A DNA stretch of 64,000 nucleotides from Umezawaea sp049997955 (GTDB taxonomy: Bacteria; Actinomycetota; Actinomycetes; Mycobacteriales; Pseudonocardiaceae). The DNA is taken from the NCBI GenBank assembly GCA_049997955.1, contig JAEBDY010000006.1:62001-126000 (forward strand). The letters run 5' to 3'. The notes under the pieces were generated by a model. That model worked only from the letters and a program-made list of their open reading frames with translations, made no database searches and had not been told where the DNA came from. Made by a program: the position numbers and the translations under genes. The first letter of the stretch is position 1, and the number at the start of each line of letters is the position of its first letter. This document shows, one piece after another, positions 25,845 through 34,112 of this stretch.

Positions 25845-26423
25845 TTGTTCAAGAAAACCTTCCTGTCCGTCGCGCTGACAGCGGCGGCCGTCCTGACCCC
25901 GCTCAGCGCCGTCCAGGCGTCCGCCCAGCCCGCGCCGCCCAGCGCGGCCGCGGTCACCGTGTACTACAGCACGGCCAGCGCGCCCACCTTCCGGAGCGTG
26001 ATCCGGCAGGGCGCGGCCAACTGGAACGCCCGCGTGACCAACGTGAAGCTGGTCGAGAACGCCTCGGCCGCGACCCTGACCTACCGCGAGGGCAACGACT
26101 CGCGCGGGTCCTACGCCAGCTCCAACGGCCACGGCCGCGGGTACATCTTCATCGACTTCACCCAGGCCAGGCAGTACAACCCGACCCGGATCGCGGCCCA
26201 CGAGACCGGCCACGTGCTCGGTCTGCCGGACCGCTACTCGGGGCCGTGCTCGGAGCTGATGTCCGGCGGTGGCCCCGGCCCGTCGTGCACGGTCGCCGTG
26301 CCGAACGCCAACGAGGTGTCCAGGGTGAACAGCCTGTGGGCCAACGGCTTGGCCTCGACCAGGTCCGACGTGTGGACGACGACGATCTTCGACCCGTCGT
26401 TGGCGCCGGCGCTCGCGGGCTAG
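25845..26423 (+). CDS. Secreted snapalysin-like (M7) metalloprotease
   Basis: 192-residue secreted zinc endopeptidase. A Sec signal peptide (about 1-28, cleavage near ASA-QP) leads into the mature domain. The zinc site is HETGHVLGLPD (about 120-130), the HExxHxxGxxD form of snapalysins with Asp as third ligand, followed by the Met-turn LMSGG. Two cysteines (GPCSELM and PSCTVA) can form the usual disulfide. The start is TTG at 25845: GAGGAG stands 8 nt before it and the signal peptide begins directly. About 145 bp of lower-GC DNA before it probably holds its promoter. Confidence 0.88.
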   Translation: MFKKTFLSVALTAAAVLTPLSAVQASAQPAPPSAAAVTVYYSTASAPTFRSVIRQGAANWNARVTNVKLVENASAATLTYREGNDSRGSYASSNGHGRGYIFIDFTQARQYNPTRIAAHETGHVLGLPDRYSGPCSELMSGGGPGPSCTVAVPNANEVSRVNSLWANGLASTRSDVWTTTIFDPSLAPALAG

Positions 26424-26650
26424 CTGTCCGTCGGGGTGGTGGCGGCCTTCCTGGGGTCGCCGCCACCCCGGTTCGCCGGGGTCCCCCTCACCCCGCTCGC
26501 GCAGTCGACCACCGGTTTGCGGCTGGTCGGCGGCTGCCAACCGTTGATCTTCGCCAGCAGGCGCGGGTAGCGCTCCCGGCGGGGGTCGTCGACGTCATGC
26601 GGAAATAGTGGTCCTGTGACAGTTCCGCCAATTCCACCAAGGCTCGACTA
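26420..26650 (-). pseudogene. Possible degraded coding remnant, unidentified
   Basis: Two minus-strand reading frames look like successive parts of one protein: LVELAELSQDHYFRM (about 26600-26650) and then, after a +1 shift, DDPRRERYPRLLAKINGWQP (about 26530-26600), ending at a TAG at 26420-26422. No family is recognised. The rest of this 480-bp gene-free stretch (26424-26905) is AT-richer than its surroundings and otherwise shows only the two flanking terminators. Confidence 0.3.
26433..26469 (+). terminator. Terminator after the snapalysin gene
   Basis: A 12-bp stem with one mismatch (GGGGTGGTGGCG / CGCCGCCACCCC) begins 10 bp after the protease stop. Confidence 0.65.
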
Positions 26651-26858
26651 GTTCCGGTTCGGGGTTGTTCGGCAGTTCCGGGTCAGCGTGCGGGCAATAC
26701 CGCCGAATTCACAATTGACACCGTCGAACGCGCTGTCGGGAATTCGACGACCAGTCGATTCCGCTCGTCCTCGGTCGACGTGACCGGCCGGTGCAGGAGT
26801 TCGGGCCCTTCCGGTTCCGTGCCGCGTTTCGCCATCACGCGCGGCACAGCCCGGTGCG

Positions 26859-26892
26859 GAGGAGGCCGCCCCCTGGCGGGAACGGCCTCCTC
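26859..26892 (-). terminator. Terminator of moeZ
   Basis: A perfect 10-bp stem (GAGGAGGCCG / CGGCCTCCTC) with a 14-nt loop lies 14 bp past the moeZ stop on the minus strand. Confidence 0.65.
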
Positions 26893-26905
26893 GTCGTGCG
26901 GTGCC

Positions 26906-28078
26906 CTAGTAGGTGGGCAGGCTCGGGTCGACCTCGCGGGCCCAGGAGAGCACGCCGCCGCCCACGTGCACGGCGTCGGAGAAGCCCGCCTTGTGCAGTG
27001 CGGCCAAGGCCTCGGCGGAGCGCGCGCCGGACTTGCAGTGCAGCACGATCTGCTTGTCCTGCGGCAGCTCGGCGAAGGCCTCGCCGGACAGGATGCGGTC
27101 CTTCGGGATCAGGACCGAGCCGGGGATGCGGACGATCTCGAACTCGTGCGGCTCGCGCACGTCCACGAGCAGGAAGTCGTCGCCCGCGTCCTGCTTGTGC
27201 TTGAGCTCCAGCGGCGTGATGGTGTTGCCCGCCGCCGCTTCCTGCGCGTCCGTCGACACGACGCCGCAGAACGCGTCGTAGTCGATCAGCTCGGTGATCT
27301 TCGGGCTCTCCGGGTCCTTCCGGATCTTGATGGTCCGGTAGGTCATGTCGAGCGCGTCGTAGACCATGAGCCGACCGAGCAGCGTGTCGCCGATGCCGGT
27401 GAGCAGCTTGATCGCCTCGGTCACCATGATCGACCCGATGGACGCGCACAGCACGCCCAGCACGCCGCCCTCGGCGCACGACGGGACCATGCCCGGCGGT
27501 GGCGGCTCGGGGTAGAGGTCGCGGTAGTTCAGGCCCTGACCGCCGGGGGCGTCGTCCCAGAAGACGCTCACCTGGCCCTCGAACCGGAAGATCGAGCCCC
27601 ACACGTAGGGCTTGCCCAGCAGCACCGCCGCGTCGTTGACGAGGTACCTGGTGGCGAAGTTGTCCGTGCCGTCCAGGATCAGGTCGTAGTCGCGGAAGAT
27701 GTCGAGCGCGTTCTCCGAGTTCAGGTGCACCTGGTGCAGGTTGACCTTCACGAACGGGTTGATCTCGGCGATCGAGTCGCGCGCGGACTCGGCCTTGGGC
27801 TTGCCCACGTCGGACTGACCGTGGATGACCTGGCGCTGCAGGTTCGACTCGTCGACGATGTCGAAGTCGACAACGCCCAACGTGCCCACACCGGCCGCGG
27901 CCAGGTAGAGCAGAGCGGGACTGCCAAGGCCGCCCGCGCCGACAACCAGCACCTTCGCGTTCTTCAGGCGCTTCTGCCCGTCCACCCCGACGTCCGGGAT
28001 GATCAGGTGCCGGCTGTACCGCGCGACTTCTTCCTTGGTCAGCTCCGCTGCGGGCTCCACGAGCGGCGGAAGCGCCAT
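26906..28078 (-). CDS. moeZ: Adenylyltransferase/sulfurtransferase MoeZ
   Basis: 390-residue fusion of an E1-like MoeB/ThiF domain and a C-terminal rhodanese. ATP-binding GAGGLGSPA near 47-55, DFDIVDESNLQRQ near 71-83, Cys201 in VPSCAEGGVLG. The rhodanese domain (about 285-388) has active-site Cys348 in HCKSGARSAEA. In actinobacteria MoeZ adenylates and sulfurates small ubiquitin-like sulfur carriers (MoaD, CysO and similar), feeding molybdopterin, cysteine and thio-metabolite synthesis. Molybdopterin is also needed by the nitrate reductase nearby. The ATG at 28078 is set by AGGAGG 4 nt upstream; the open frame extends to 28162. Confidence 0.95.
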   Translation of the reverse strand: MALPPLVEPAAELTKEEVARYSRHLIIPDVGVDGQKRLKNAKVLVVGAGGLGSPALLYLAAAGVGTLGVVDFDIVDESNLQRQVIHGQSDVGKPKAESARDSIAEINPFVKVNLHQVHLNSENALDIFRDYDLILDGTDNFATRYLVNDAAVLLGKPYVWGSIFRFEGQVSVFWDDAPGGQGLNYRDLYPEPPPPGMVPSCAEGGVLGVLCASIGSIMVTEAIKLLTGIGDTLLGRLMVYDALDMTYRTIKIRKDPESPKITELIDYDAFCGVVSTDAQEAAAGNTITPLELKHKQDAGDDFLLVDVREPHEFEIVRIPGSVLIPKDRILSGEAFAELPQDKQIVLHCKSGARSAEALAALHKAGFSDAVHVGGGVLSWAREVDPSLPTY

Positions 28079-28175
28079 CTGTCCTCCTCGACGAAACATG
28101 TCCTCGTAATCCGGACAACACCAGACTGCCCGTTCGTCTTCCCGGATGGGAAGTCGTCCCAACCGGTGGACAGGA

Positions 28176-29294
28176 CTACTTGGGGGCGACGGGGAAGGCG
28201 TTCGTCGTGCAGGTCTTGCCGTCGGCGGGCACGACGCCCTTGTTGCCGGCGTCGACCTCGTTGAGCTGCGCGACGTAGTCGTTGGACACGCCGAACGTCT
28301 GCTGCATCATCACCGGCGCGGGCGCACCAGGGTCCTGGCACGCCTCGTGGCCGTGGCCGAGCGCGTGGCCGACCTCGTGGTTGATCGCGTACTGGCGGTA
28401 GGACGAGATGTCGTTGCTGAACGCCTTCGCGCCGCGCAGCCAGCGGGCGGTGTTGATGACGACCCGCTTGATGCCAGGGTCCCAGCACGACGACTCGTAC
28501 TGGATCTGGAAGCCGCAGATCTGGTGCGTGGTGTTGGTGCTGGTCAAGCTGATGGTGAAATCGGCCTTCGTGGTGCCGTCGACGCGCTGCACGCCGACCT
28601 CGCCGGTGCCGACCCAGCTGCGGTTGTCCGCCAGGAACGACGCGATGGTCCGCGCGAACGCGTCCTTGTCGCCGCCGTAGTCGCCGGGTTCGACGCCGTC
28701 CTCGATGGCGATCGCGTACTTGTAGATCCTCCCGGTGCCGACGGGGTCGGTCGTGCCGGGGATCACCTGCCAGGTGCCCGCGCCGTTCTCGGAGTACGCG
28801 GGGCCGTCGGGCAGCACGGCGGTCGGGATGTTCAGGTCCAGCTTCGGCGGCGGCGTCTCGGACGCGGCGGGCGGCAGGGCCGCGTTCGTCGTCTGCTCGG
28901 AGCGGGGTTCGTCGCCGCTGCCGAGGCCCCCGGTGCCGTCGCCGCTGCCGAGGCCCGCGGCGCCGATCTGGAAGGACGCGGGCACGGCGCTGTCCAGCAC
29001 GACCAGGAGGGTCAGCACGAGCAGGACCGGGACCGCGTAGATCCGCCAGCCGTAGTTCGACACCAGGCCCGCGACGCCCGTTCGGCGCCTGCGCGGCCGG
29101 TACTCCTCGGCCTCGGTCGGGTCCGGTTCCCACGAGGCGGCCAACGGCTCCGCGCTGGTCCGGCGCGCGCCACGGCGGTAGCGCTCCTCCGACGGTTGCT
29201 GGGCCGATGGCCGAACGTCGGCGGAAGGGTGGCGCTTGCCCGAAGGGCCACGGCCTCCCTGTGTCGTCCGGTTCACCGGATCAGGATCCCACAT
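28176..29294 (-). CDS. DUF3152 membrane-anchored putative metalloprotease
   Basis: 372-residue protein: a long charged cytoplasmic N-terminus (about 1-90, Arg/Pro/Glu rich), one membrane helix near 95-113 (WRIYAVPVLLVLTLLVV), a low-complexity Gly/Ser/Pro linker, and a C-terminal extracytoplasmic DUF3152 domain. That domain carries HEVGHALGHGH (about 310-320), an HExxHxxGxxH metzincin-type zinc motif, and cysteines for disulfides (HQICGFQ, SSCWDPG, EACQDPG). Zinc protease activity is inferred, not shown. The ATG at 29294 is tentative; a GTG lies six codons on. It corresponds to Rv3207c, also next to moeZ. Confidence 0.85.
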   Translation of the reverse strand: MWDPDPVNRTTQGGRGPSGKRHPSADVRPSAQQPSEERYRRGARRTSAEPLAASWEPDPTEAEEYRPRRRRTGVAGLVSNYGWRIYAVPVLLVLTLLVVLDSAVPASFQIGAAGLGSGDGTGGLGSGDEPRSEQTTNAALPPAASETPPPKLDLNIPTAVLPDGPAYSENGAGTWQVIPGTTDPVGTGRIYKYAIAIEDGVEPGDYGGDKDAFARTIASFLADNRSWVGTGEVGVQRVDGTTKADFTISLTSTNTTHQICGFQIQYESSCWDPGIKRVVINTARWLRGAKAFSNDISSYRQYAINHEVGHALGHGHEACQDPGAPAPVMMQQTFGVSNDYVAQLNEVDAGNKGVVPADGKTCTTNAFPVAPK

Positions 29295-29319
29295 CCCTCG
29301 TGCGGTGGCCGGCACACCG

Positions 29320-30303
29320 TCACCACGTCTGCTTCTCGACGGCCTCCCACATGCCGAGCATGGCACGGGCGACCGACACGGGCCGCTCCATCTGGGCTAC
29401 GTGACCGGTCCTGGGCATGACGAACAGCCTGCCGCGCGGCAGGAGGCGGGCCGTCCGCGGAGCGCGGCGAACGCTGATCAGCCGGTCGTCCGCGCCCCAC
29501 ACGACCAACGACGGCGCCTGCACCAGCGGTGCCAGCCGCCACAGCGACCGCGCGCCGGAGGTGATCCAGATCCGGAACAGCGACAGCGTGCTCCCGCTCA
29601 GGGCCGCGTTCACCCACGGCAGCCCGCCCATCTCGGCGGCCTCCTCCATGCTCTCCACGATCCGGTGCTCCGGCACCACCGCGGGGTCGGCGAAGCAGAG
29701 CCGCATGACCTGCTCGGTCCGCACGCGCGCGCCGAGCGCGTCCAGCTTGCGCTGCATGGACGGCCCGATGAACGGCAGCATCGTGAGCGGCAGCCGCGGG
29801 TCGGACACCCGGCGCAGGCTCGGCCGCAGGTCCGGCACCGCGGGCGACACCAGCGTGAGCGTGCGCACCAGGTCCGGCCGGACGGCGGCCACGATGAGCG
29901 CCACCGTGCCGCCCATCGAGTTGCCCGCCAGGTGCACCGGGCCCCGGTCGAGCGACTCGATGTAGGCGATCATCGTCCGGGCGTGGGCGACCATGCTGTA
30001 GTCGTAGCCCTCCACCGGCTCCGACCGCCCGAACCCCGGCAGGTCCGGCGAGAACCCGTCGGCGTACCCCGCGAGCTGCGTGGACAGGTCCGTCCAGTTC
30101 GTCGACGACCCGCCGAGCCCGTGCACGTAGACAGCGGTCGCCGCGGTGTTGCCCGGCGTGTGGCGGACGAACAGCCGGTGCTTCCCGACCTCCACCCGCT
30201 CGCCGGGGTACGGGCGCACGCTCGTGTCGAGCGGAGGCAGCGGCGACGCGGACAGCGGTACGCGGGTGAGGGCGAGCCGGGCCATCTCCACCATGTCGGT
30301 CAT
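29320..30303 (-). CDS. Alpha/beta hydrolase
   Basis: 327-residue alpha/beta hydrolase fold. Oxyanion strand VYVHGLGGSSTNW, nucleophile Ser in GNSMGG near residue 129, acid Asp in VWGADDRLI, catalytic His in PRTGHVAQMERP near 302. A cap domain lies between (about 150-240). No signal peptide. Substrate unknown; esterase or lipase activity is likely. ATG start. It precedes the DUF3152 gene by 25 bp in the same direction, suggesting an operon, and is divergent from the TetR gene at 30449. Confidence 0.85.
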   Translation of the reverse strand: MTDMVEMARLALTRVPLSASPLPPLDTSVRPYPGERVEVGKHRLFVRHTPGNTAATAVYVHGLGGSSTNWTDLSTQLAGYADGFSPDLPGFGRSEPVEGYDYSMVAHARTMIAYIESLDRGPVHLAGNSMGGTVALIVAAVRPDLVRTLTLVSPAVPDLRPSLRRVSDPRLPLTMLPFIGPSMQRKLDALGARVRTEQVMRLCFADPAVVPEHRIVESMEEAAEMGGLPWVNAALSGSTLSLFRIWITSGARSLWRLAPLVQAPSLVVWGADDRLISVRRAPRTARLLPRGRLFVMPRTGHVAQMERPVSVARAMLGMWEAVEKQTW

Positions 30304-30448
30304 CGTTCAAGGATGCCTGGTCAGCAGCCCGCCGGACGAGAACGGGGGAAGCACCGTTCACGAAAGAGGGCTACCAACGAGTAAGGTTGCCGTCGGGCGG
30401 CGGGGGCACACTCCTTGCAGGCTCCGCGATGACCTGGCTGGAGGCACG

Positions 30449-31099
30449 ATGACGGAGACGGCCCAGACTGCGGTTGGGCACCAGAGCAGCACCCCGGCCG
30501 GACGCGGAGTGCGGCTACCCCGCACAGCGCGCCGGGCGCAACTGCTCACCGCGGCGCAGGACGTGTTCGTGACCAACGGCTACCACGCCGCAGCCATGGA
30601 CGAGATCGCCGAACGCGCAGGCGTCAGCAAGCCCGTGCTGTACCAGCACTTCCCGGGGAAGCTGGAGCTGTACATGGCGCTCCTCGACTCCCACGTGGAC
30701 GAACTGGTCGCCAGGGTCCGCGGCGCCATCGAATCCAGCACGGACAACAAGCTCCGCGTCCACGCGGCGGTCGCCGCGTTCTACGACTTCGTCGACGGCG
30801 AGGGCCAGGCGTTCCGCATGGTGTTCGAATCCGACCTCCGCGGCGAACCAGCGGTGGCCAAAGCGGTCGAACGCGCCACCACGGACAGCGTCGACGCCAT
30901 CACCGACACCATCACCGCAGACGCGGGCCTGGACGAGGACCGCGCCAGACTCCTCGCCACCGGCCTCGTCGGCCTGAGCCAGGTCACCGCCCGGGCCTGG
31001 CTCGCCGACGACCGCAAGGTGCCGAAAGAAGAAGCCGTCAACCTCATCTCGAACCTGGCATGGCGCGGCATCGGCGGCGGCTTCCCGCTGCAGCACTGA
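30449..31099 (+). CDS. TetR-family transcriptional regulator (Rv3208-like)
   Basis: 216-residue repressor. The N-terminal helix-turn-helix is clear: AQDVFVTNGYHAAAMDEIAERAGVSKPVLYQHFPGK (about 38-75). The C-terminal ligand domain has FRMVFESDLRGEP and is typical of the mycobacterial Rv3208 group. ATG at 30449 with GGAGG 5 nt upstream. Divergent from the hydrolase gene, with 145 bp between that probably holds both promoters. In mycobacteria the DUF3107 gene (Rv3208A) follows directly; here 5.5 kb of accessory genes and repeats separate the two. Confidence 0.88.
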   Translation: MTETAQTAVGHQSSTPAGRGVRLPRTARRAQLLTAAQDVFVTNGYHAAAMDEIAERAGVSKPVLYQHFPGKLELYMALLDSHVDELVARVRGAIESSTDNKLRVHAAVAAFYDFVDGEGQAFRMVFESDLRGEPAVAKAVERATTDSVDAITDTITADAGLDEDRARLLATGLVGLSQVTARAWLADDRKVPKEEAVNLISNLAWRGIGGGFPLQH

Positions 31100-31162
31100 G
31101 TTCTTGGTCGCTGCTCCGCAGACTCCGGGCTCGGCCGCCAGGAGTCGGCAGTTCGTGCCTCG

Positions 31163-31211
31163 ATTTTTTCGAGCAGGGCAGGGACTTCGTCACCGCCCTG
31201 CTCGAAAAAAT
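31163..31211 (+). repeat. Perfect 17-bp inverted repeat with T6/A6 ends
   Basis: Arms ATTTTTTCGAGCAGGGC (31163-31179) and its exact complement (31195-31211) enclose 15 nt. Read in either direction a T-run follows the GC stem, as in a bidirectional intrinsic terminator, but the run is itself part of the stem. It lies 63 bp after the TetR gene in a 379-bp stretch without genes that otherwise holds two 60-bp repeats. Confidence 0.75.
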
Positions 31212-31280
31212 GGTGACCCGACCTACCGACGCGGCCTCGCGTGGTGGTCCGGTGCGTGCTCACGCCAGCCTCTTTCCGGA

Positions 31281-31340
31281 AACTGTCGGACCCCTGCCGT
31301 AGGTTGAAATCGGGGGGCCCACCCCGACGGGTTACCCCTG
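31281..31340 (+). repeat. 60-bp intergenic repeat, copy R1
   Basis: First of six copies. The left part reads AACTGTCGGACCCCTGCCGT, followed by a (T/A)GGTTGAAAT block, CGGGGGGCCC, a variable eight-base stretch, and GGTTACCCCTG at the right. It lies after the stop of a TetR gene, in the same orientation as that gene. Confidence 0.8.
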
Positions 31341-31382
31341 CGTTCGCTTGGGTGTGCGGCGCTTGCGAATCCGTCCGGCTGG

Positions 31383-31442
31383 AACTGTCAGACCTCTGTC
31401 GTACCTTGGGTTTCAGGGGCCCGTCCTGGCGGGTTACCCCTG
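31383..31442 (+). repeat. 60-bp intergenic repeat, copy R2
   Basis: Same length and orientation as R1, 102 bp further on. The left part is AACTGTCAGACCTCTGTCGT, the centre AGGGGCCCGT and the right end GGGTTACCCCTG. Confidence 0.78.
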
Positions 31443-31478
31443 CCGCGCCTTGGCTGGGGGTTCTTGCGGTTGGGGCGT

Positions 31479-32441
31479 CTAGGTGGTTGGTGGTCGTGTG
31501 GTGATGACGTACTTGCCGCGGACGCCGCCCGCTTCCAGTCGTCGGTGGGTTTCGACGACGTCGGCCATCGGGAAGACCGTGTCGACGACCGGGCTGATCG
31601 CGCCTGACTCGACGTAGCGGGTGAGGTCGGCGATTTGCGCCGCGGACGGGTTGTTGCTGAACAGCTTCATGCGCCGCCGGTCGGTCGCGCCCACCCAGGC
31701 GGCGTAGGCCAGCGACTTGACCAGGTGGTTCGGGTCGAGCGCGAGGGGCAGCATGCGGCCGTGCCGGGTGAGCAGCCTGCGGTAGGCGCCGAGGTTCGTG
31801 CCGACGATGTCGAGCACGACGTCGAACCGGCCGAGGTCCTCGGGTGCCGTCGCCCGGTAGTCGAACGCGGCGTCCGCCCCCAGTTCCCGGATCCAGTCGA
31901 GGTCGCGCCCGCTCACCAGGGCGGTGACGTGCGCCCCGAGGGCCTTGCCGAGTTGCACGGCGACGCTGCCCACCCCGCCGGCGGCGCCGCGGACGAGCAG
32001 CCGTTCACCCCGCTGCAACCGGGCCCGGTCCACCAGGGCCGTGATCGCCGTGGTTCCCACGGACGGGAGCGCGGCGGCCTGGACGAGGTCGATGGCGGTC
32101 GGGGCGGTGGCGAGTTGGCCTGCCGGGACGACGACGTGGTCGGCGATGCTGCCGAACGTCCGGTGCGGCATGAGCCCCCACACCGCCTCACCGACGGCGA
32201 ACCCGCCGACGTCGCCGCCGACGGACGCGATCCGGCCCGCGAAGTCGTTGCCGGCCCCCTGGGGGAAGCGGTGCGGGAGGACCCGGCGCAGCTTCCCCGA
32301 CCGGAACAGGACCTCCCCGCCGCCCACGCTCGCGGCGTGGACCTCGACGAGCACGTCGCCCGGACCGACGTCAGGGGTGGCGACCTCGTCGACGTGGAGC
32401 ACCTCGGGAGGTCCGAACCGGTCGAACTGGACTGCGCGCAT
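31479..32441 (-). CDS. Zinc-independent quinone oxidoreductase (MDR family)
   Basis: 320-residue medium-chain reductase of the NADPH:quinone oxidoreductase/QorA branch. GroES-like N-terminal domain (MRAVQFDRFGPPEVL, VEVHAASVGGGEV, GNDFAGRIASVG) and nucleotide-binding motif VRGAAGGVGSVAVQLGKALGA (about 145-165). The catalytic zinc ligands of alcohol dehydrogenases are absent. It would reduce quinones or alkenals with NADPH. ATG at 32441; the frame opens to 32477 but the MRAVQ start is usual. Divergent from a TetR gene across a 98-bp gap with nested inverted repeats, which suggests that this TetR controls it. Confidence 0.88.
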   Translation of the reverse strand: MRAVQFDRFGPPEVLHVDEVATPDVGPGDVLVEVHAASVGGGEVLFRSGKLRRVLPHRFPQGAGNDFAGRIASVGGDVGGFAVGEAVWGLMPHRTFGSIADHVVVPAGQLATAPTAIDLVQAAALPSVGTTAITALVDRARLQRGERLLVRGAAGGVGSVAVQLGKALGAHVTALVSGRDLDWIRELGADAAFDYRATAPEDLGRFDVVLDIVGTNLGAYRRLLTRHGRMLPLALDPNHLVKSLAYAAWVGATDRRRMKLFSNNPSAAQIADLTRYVESGAISPVVDTVFPMADVVETHRRLEAGGVRGKYVITTRPPTT

Positions 32442-32467
32442 GGAACTCAACCCTTCGACAGATAAGC

Positions 32468-32514
32468 GGGGTGGCACCCCGGTTAGCCTCCGCTACGATA
32501 TGGAGGACCACCCC
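32468..32514. promoter_or_regulatory. Nested inverted repeats, candidate TetR operator
   Basis: GGGGTGG (32468-32474) pairs with CCACCCC (32508-32514), and inside them CCTCC (32487-32491) pairs with GGAGG (32502-32506). They lie between the divergent oxidoreductase and TetR starts, where an autoregulatory operator is expected. Confidence 0.4.
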
Positions 32515-32539
32515 ACTTGGCAAGCGAGAGGATGTCGCG

Positions 32540-33115
32540 GTGTCCGACGCCACCTCGCCCCGACCGCTGCGCGCCGACGCGCGGCGCAACTACGACCGGA
32601 TCCTCGCCGTGGCGCACGAAGCGTTCGCGAGGGATGGCGCCGACGCGTCGCTGGAGGAGATCGCCAGGCGGGCGGGCGTGGGTTCGGCGACGCTGCACCG
32701 GCACTTCCCGTCCCGCCGGGCGCTGCTGGAGGTGGTGTTCCACGACCGCGTCGAAGCGCTCTGCGCCACCGCGCACGAACTGGCGGAGGACGACGACCCA
32801 GGCCAGGCGCTCATCACGTGGCTGCGCGCCCTCGGGGTCTACGCGTCGAGCACCCGCGGCCTGGCCGCGTCACTGCTCCAGAGCACCCGCGACGCCGAAC
32901 TGCGGACCAGCGACAGCTGCCAGGCGATGATCACCGACGCGGGCAGCACCCTGCTGGACCGCGCTCGCGGGGCGGGCGCGGTGCGCTCGGGGGTCTCCAT
33001 CGGCGACCTGCTCACCCTGGTCAACGCCATCTCGCTGGTCACCGAGCGGAACGCCGACGAGGCCGAGGCGCACCGCCTGCTCGACATCGCCATCGACGGC
33101 ATCCGCACGACCTGA
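32540..33115 (+). CDS. TetR-family transcriptional regulator
   Basis: 191-residue TetR protein. Helix-turn-helix ARDGADASLEEIARRAGVGSATLHRHFPSRRALLE (about 31-65) and a C-terminal TetR_C_33-like ligand domain (VFHDRVEALCATAHELAEDDDPGQAL onward). GTG start at 32540 with GAGAGGA upstream. Divergently placed from the quinone oxidoreductase, the standard arrangement for a local repressor responding to an electrophile or drug. Confidence 0.87.
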   Translation: MSDATSPRPLRADARRNYDRILAVAHEAFARDGADASLEEIARRAGVGSATLHRHFPSRRALLEVVFHDRVEALCATAHELAEDDDPGQALITWLRALGVYASSTRGLAASLLQSTRDAELRTSDSCQAMITDAGSTLLDRARGAGAVRSGVSIGDLLTLVNAISLVTERNADEAEAHRLLDIAIDGIRTT

Positions 33116-33123
33116 CACCGACG

Positions 33124-33184
33124 AACTGCCGGACCCCTGCCGCAGCGTCGAACTCGGGGGGCCATCCCGACGCGGCGACCCCTG
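33124..33184 (+). repeat. 60-bp intergenic repeat, copy R3
   Basis: 61 bp, starting 9 bp after the TetR stop and in the same orientation. Left end AACTGCCGGACCCCTGCCGC, centre CGGGGGGCC, right end GCGACCCCTG. Confidence 0.75.
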
Positions 33185-33218
33185 TTCCACGCCGACCGCG
33201 CCGATTCCGACGCCCGAA

Positions 33219-33278
33219 AACTGTCGGACTCCTGTTGTACCTTGATTTTCGGGGGGCCCACACGACCGGGGCACCTCT
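33219..33278 (+). repeat. 60-bp intergenic repeat, copy R4
   Basis: Second copy of this pair, 95 bp after the start of R3. Left end AACTGTCGGACTCCTGTTGT, centre TTCGGGGGGCCC. It lies just before the end of the convergent hydrolase gene. Confidence 0.75.
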
Positions 33279-33302
33279 AGCCGAGCACGCGGAAAGCCCC
33301 CG

Positions 33303-34112
33303 TCACAGGAACCGCGAGATCCGCTCCGCCACCTCGGCCGACCGCTCCATCGGCAGCATGTGCCCAGCACCGGGGTAGACCACCAGCTCCGCCCGCGGCA
33401 ACTCCGCCACGATCGCCCGCGCGTGCCGAACCGGCGTCAACAGGTCCGCCCCACCGACCAGCACCACGGCGGGCACGGCGGCCAGTTCCGCCAACGCCTT
33501 GGCGCGGTCGTGCGCCGCCACCTCGTACCGGAAGTCCACGAAGGCGGCCCCGGCGCACCGCGAGATCATCCACGAAGCGGCCACCACGTCACGCCACGAG
33601 GGCCGCCGCCCGAACAGCATCAGCCGCAGCCCGACCGGCGTGGTCCGCGCGAACCCGATGACCGCCCGCCGCCCCATCCACCGCCCGAGCACCTTCTCCG
33701 CGATCCGCACCGGCGGCAGCGCCCCGCTGGCCGTGGCCACGAACACCGCCCCGCGAACCCGCGCGTACACCGACGGGTGCCGCTCGGCCAGCGCCATCAT
33801 CGTCATGCCGCCCATCGAGTGCCCGGCGAACACGATCTCCCCGTCCGGCACGCGGGCGGCCAGCACCTCGGCGAGGTCGTCGGCCAACCGGTCGATGGTC
33901 CGCACGTTTCCGCCGCCGGACCGCCCGTGGCCGCGGTGGTCGTACCGCAGCACCCGACCGGGCAGCGCGGCCGCGACGCGGTCCCACGAGGTCAGGTCCA
34001 ACGTCCACCCGTGCAGGAGCACCGCTGTCACGTCCGAGGCCCGCCCGCTCTCGACCACGTTCAGCACGGTCCCGTCGGCCACCTTCACGGCAGCAGGAAC
34101 GATCGTCGCCAC
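33303..34112 (-). CDS. Alpha/beta hydrolase
   Basis: 269-residue alpha/beta hydrolase. VLLHGWTLDLTSWD (oxyanion strand), YDHRGHGRSGG, nucleophile Ser in AGHSMGGMT near 99, Asp in LVGGADLLTPV, His in YPGAGHMLPMERS near 251. Cytoplasmic. GTG start at 34112, overlapping the AurF-like gene by 28 bp, so the pair is co-transcribed and may act on one substrate (oxidation followed by hydrolysis is possible but unproven). The downstream gap holds repeats R3 and R4. Confidence 0.86.
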   Translation of the reverse strand: MATIVPAAVKVADGTVLNVVESGRASDVTAVLLHGWTLDLTSWDRVAAALPGRVLRYDHRGHGRSGGGNVRTIDRLADDLAEVLAARVPDGEIVFAGHSMGGMTMMALAERHPSVYARVRGAVFVATASGALPPVRIAEKVLGRWMGRRAVIGFARTTPVGLRLMLFGRRPSWRDVVAASWMISRCAGAAFVDFRYEVAAHDRAKALAELAAVPAVVLVGGADLLTPVRHARAIVAELPRAELVVYPGAGHMLPMERSAEVAERISRFL

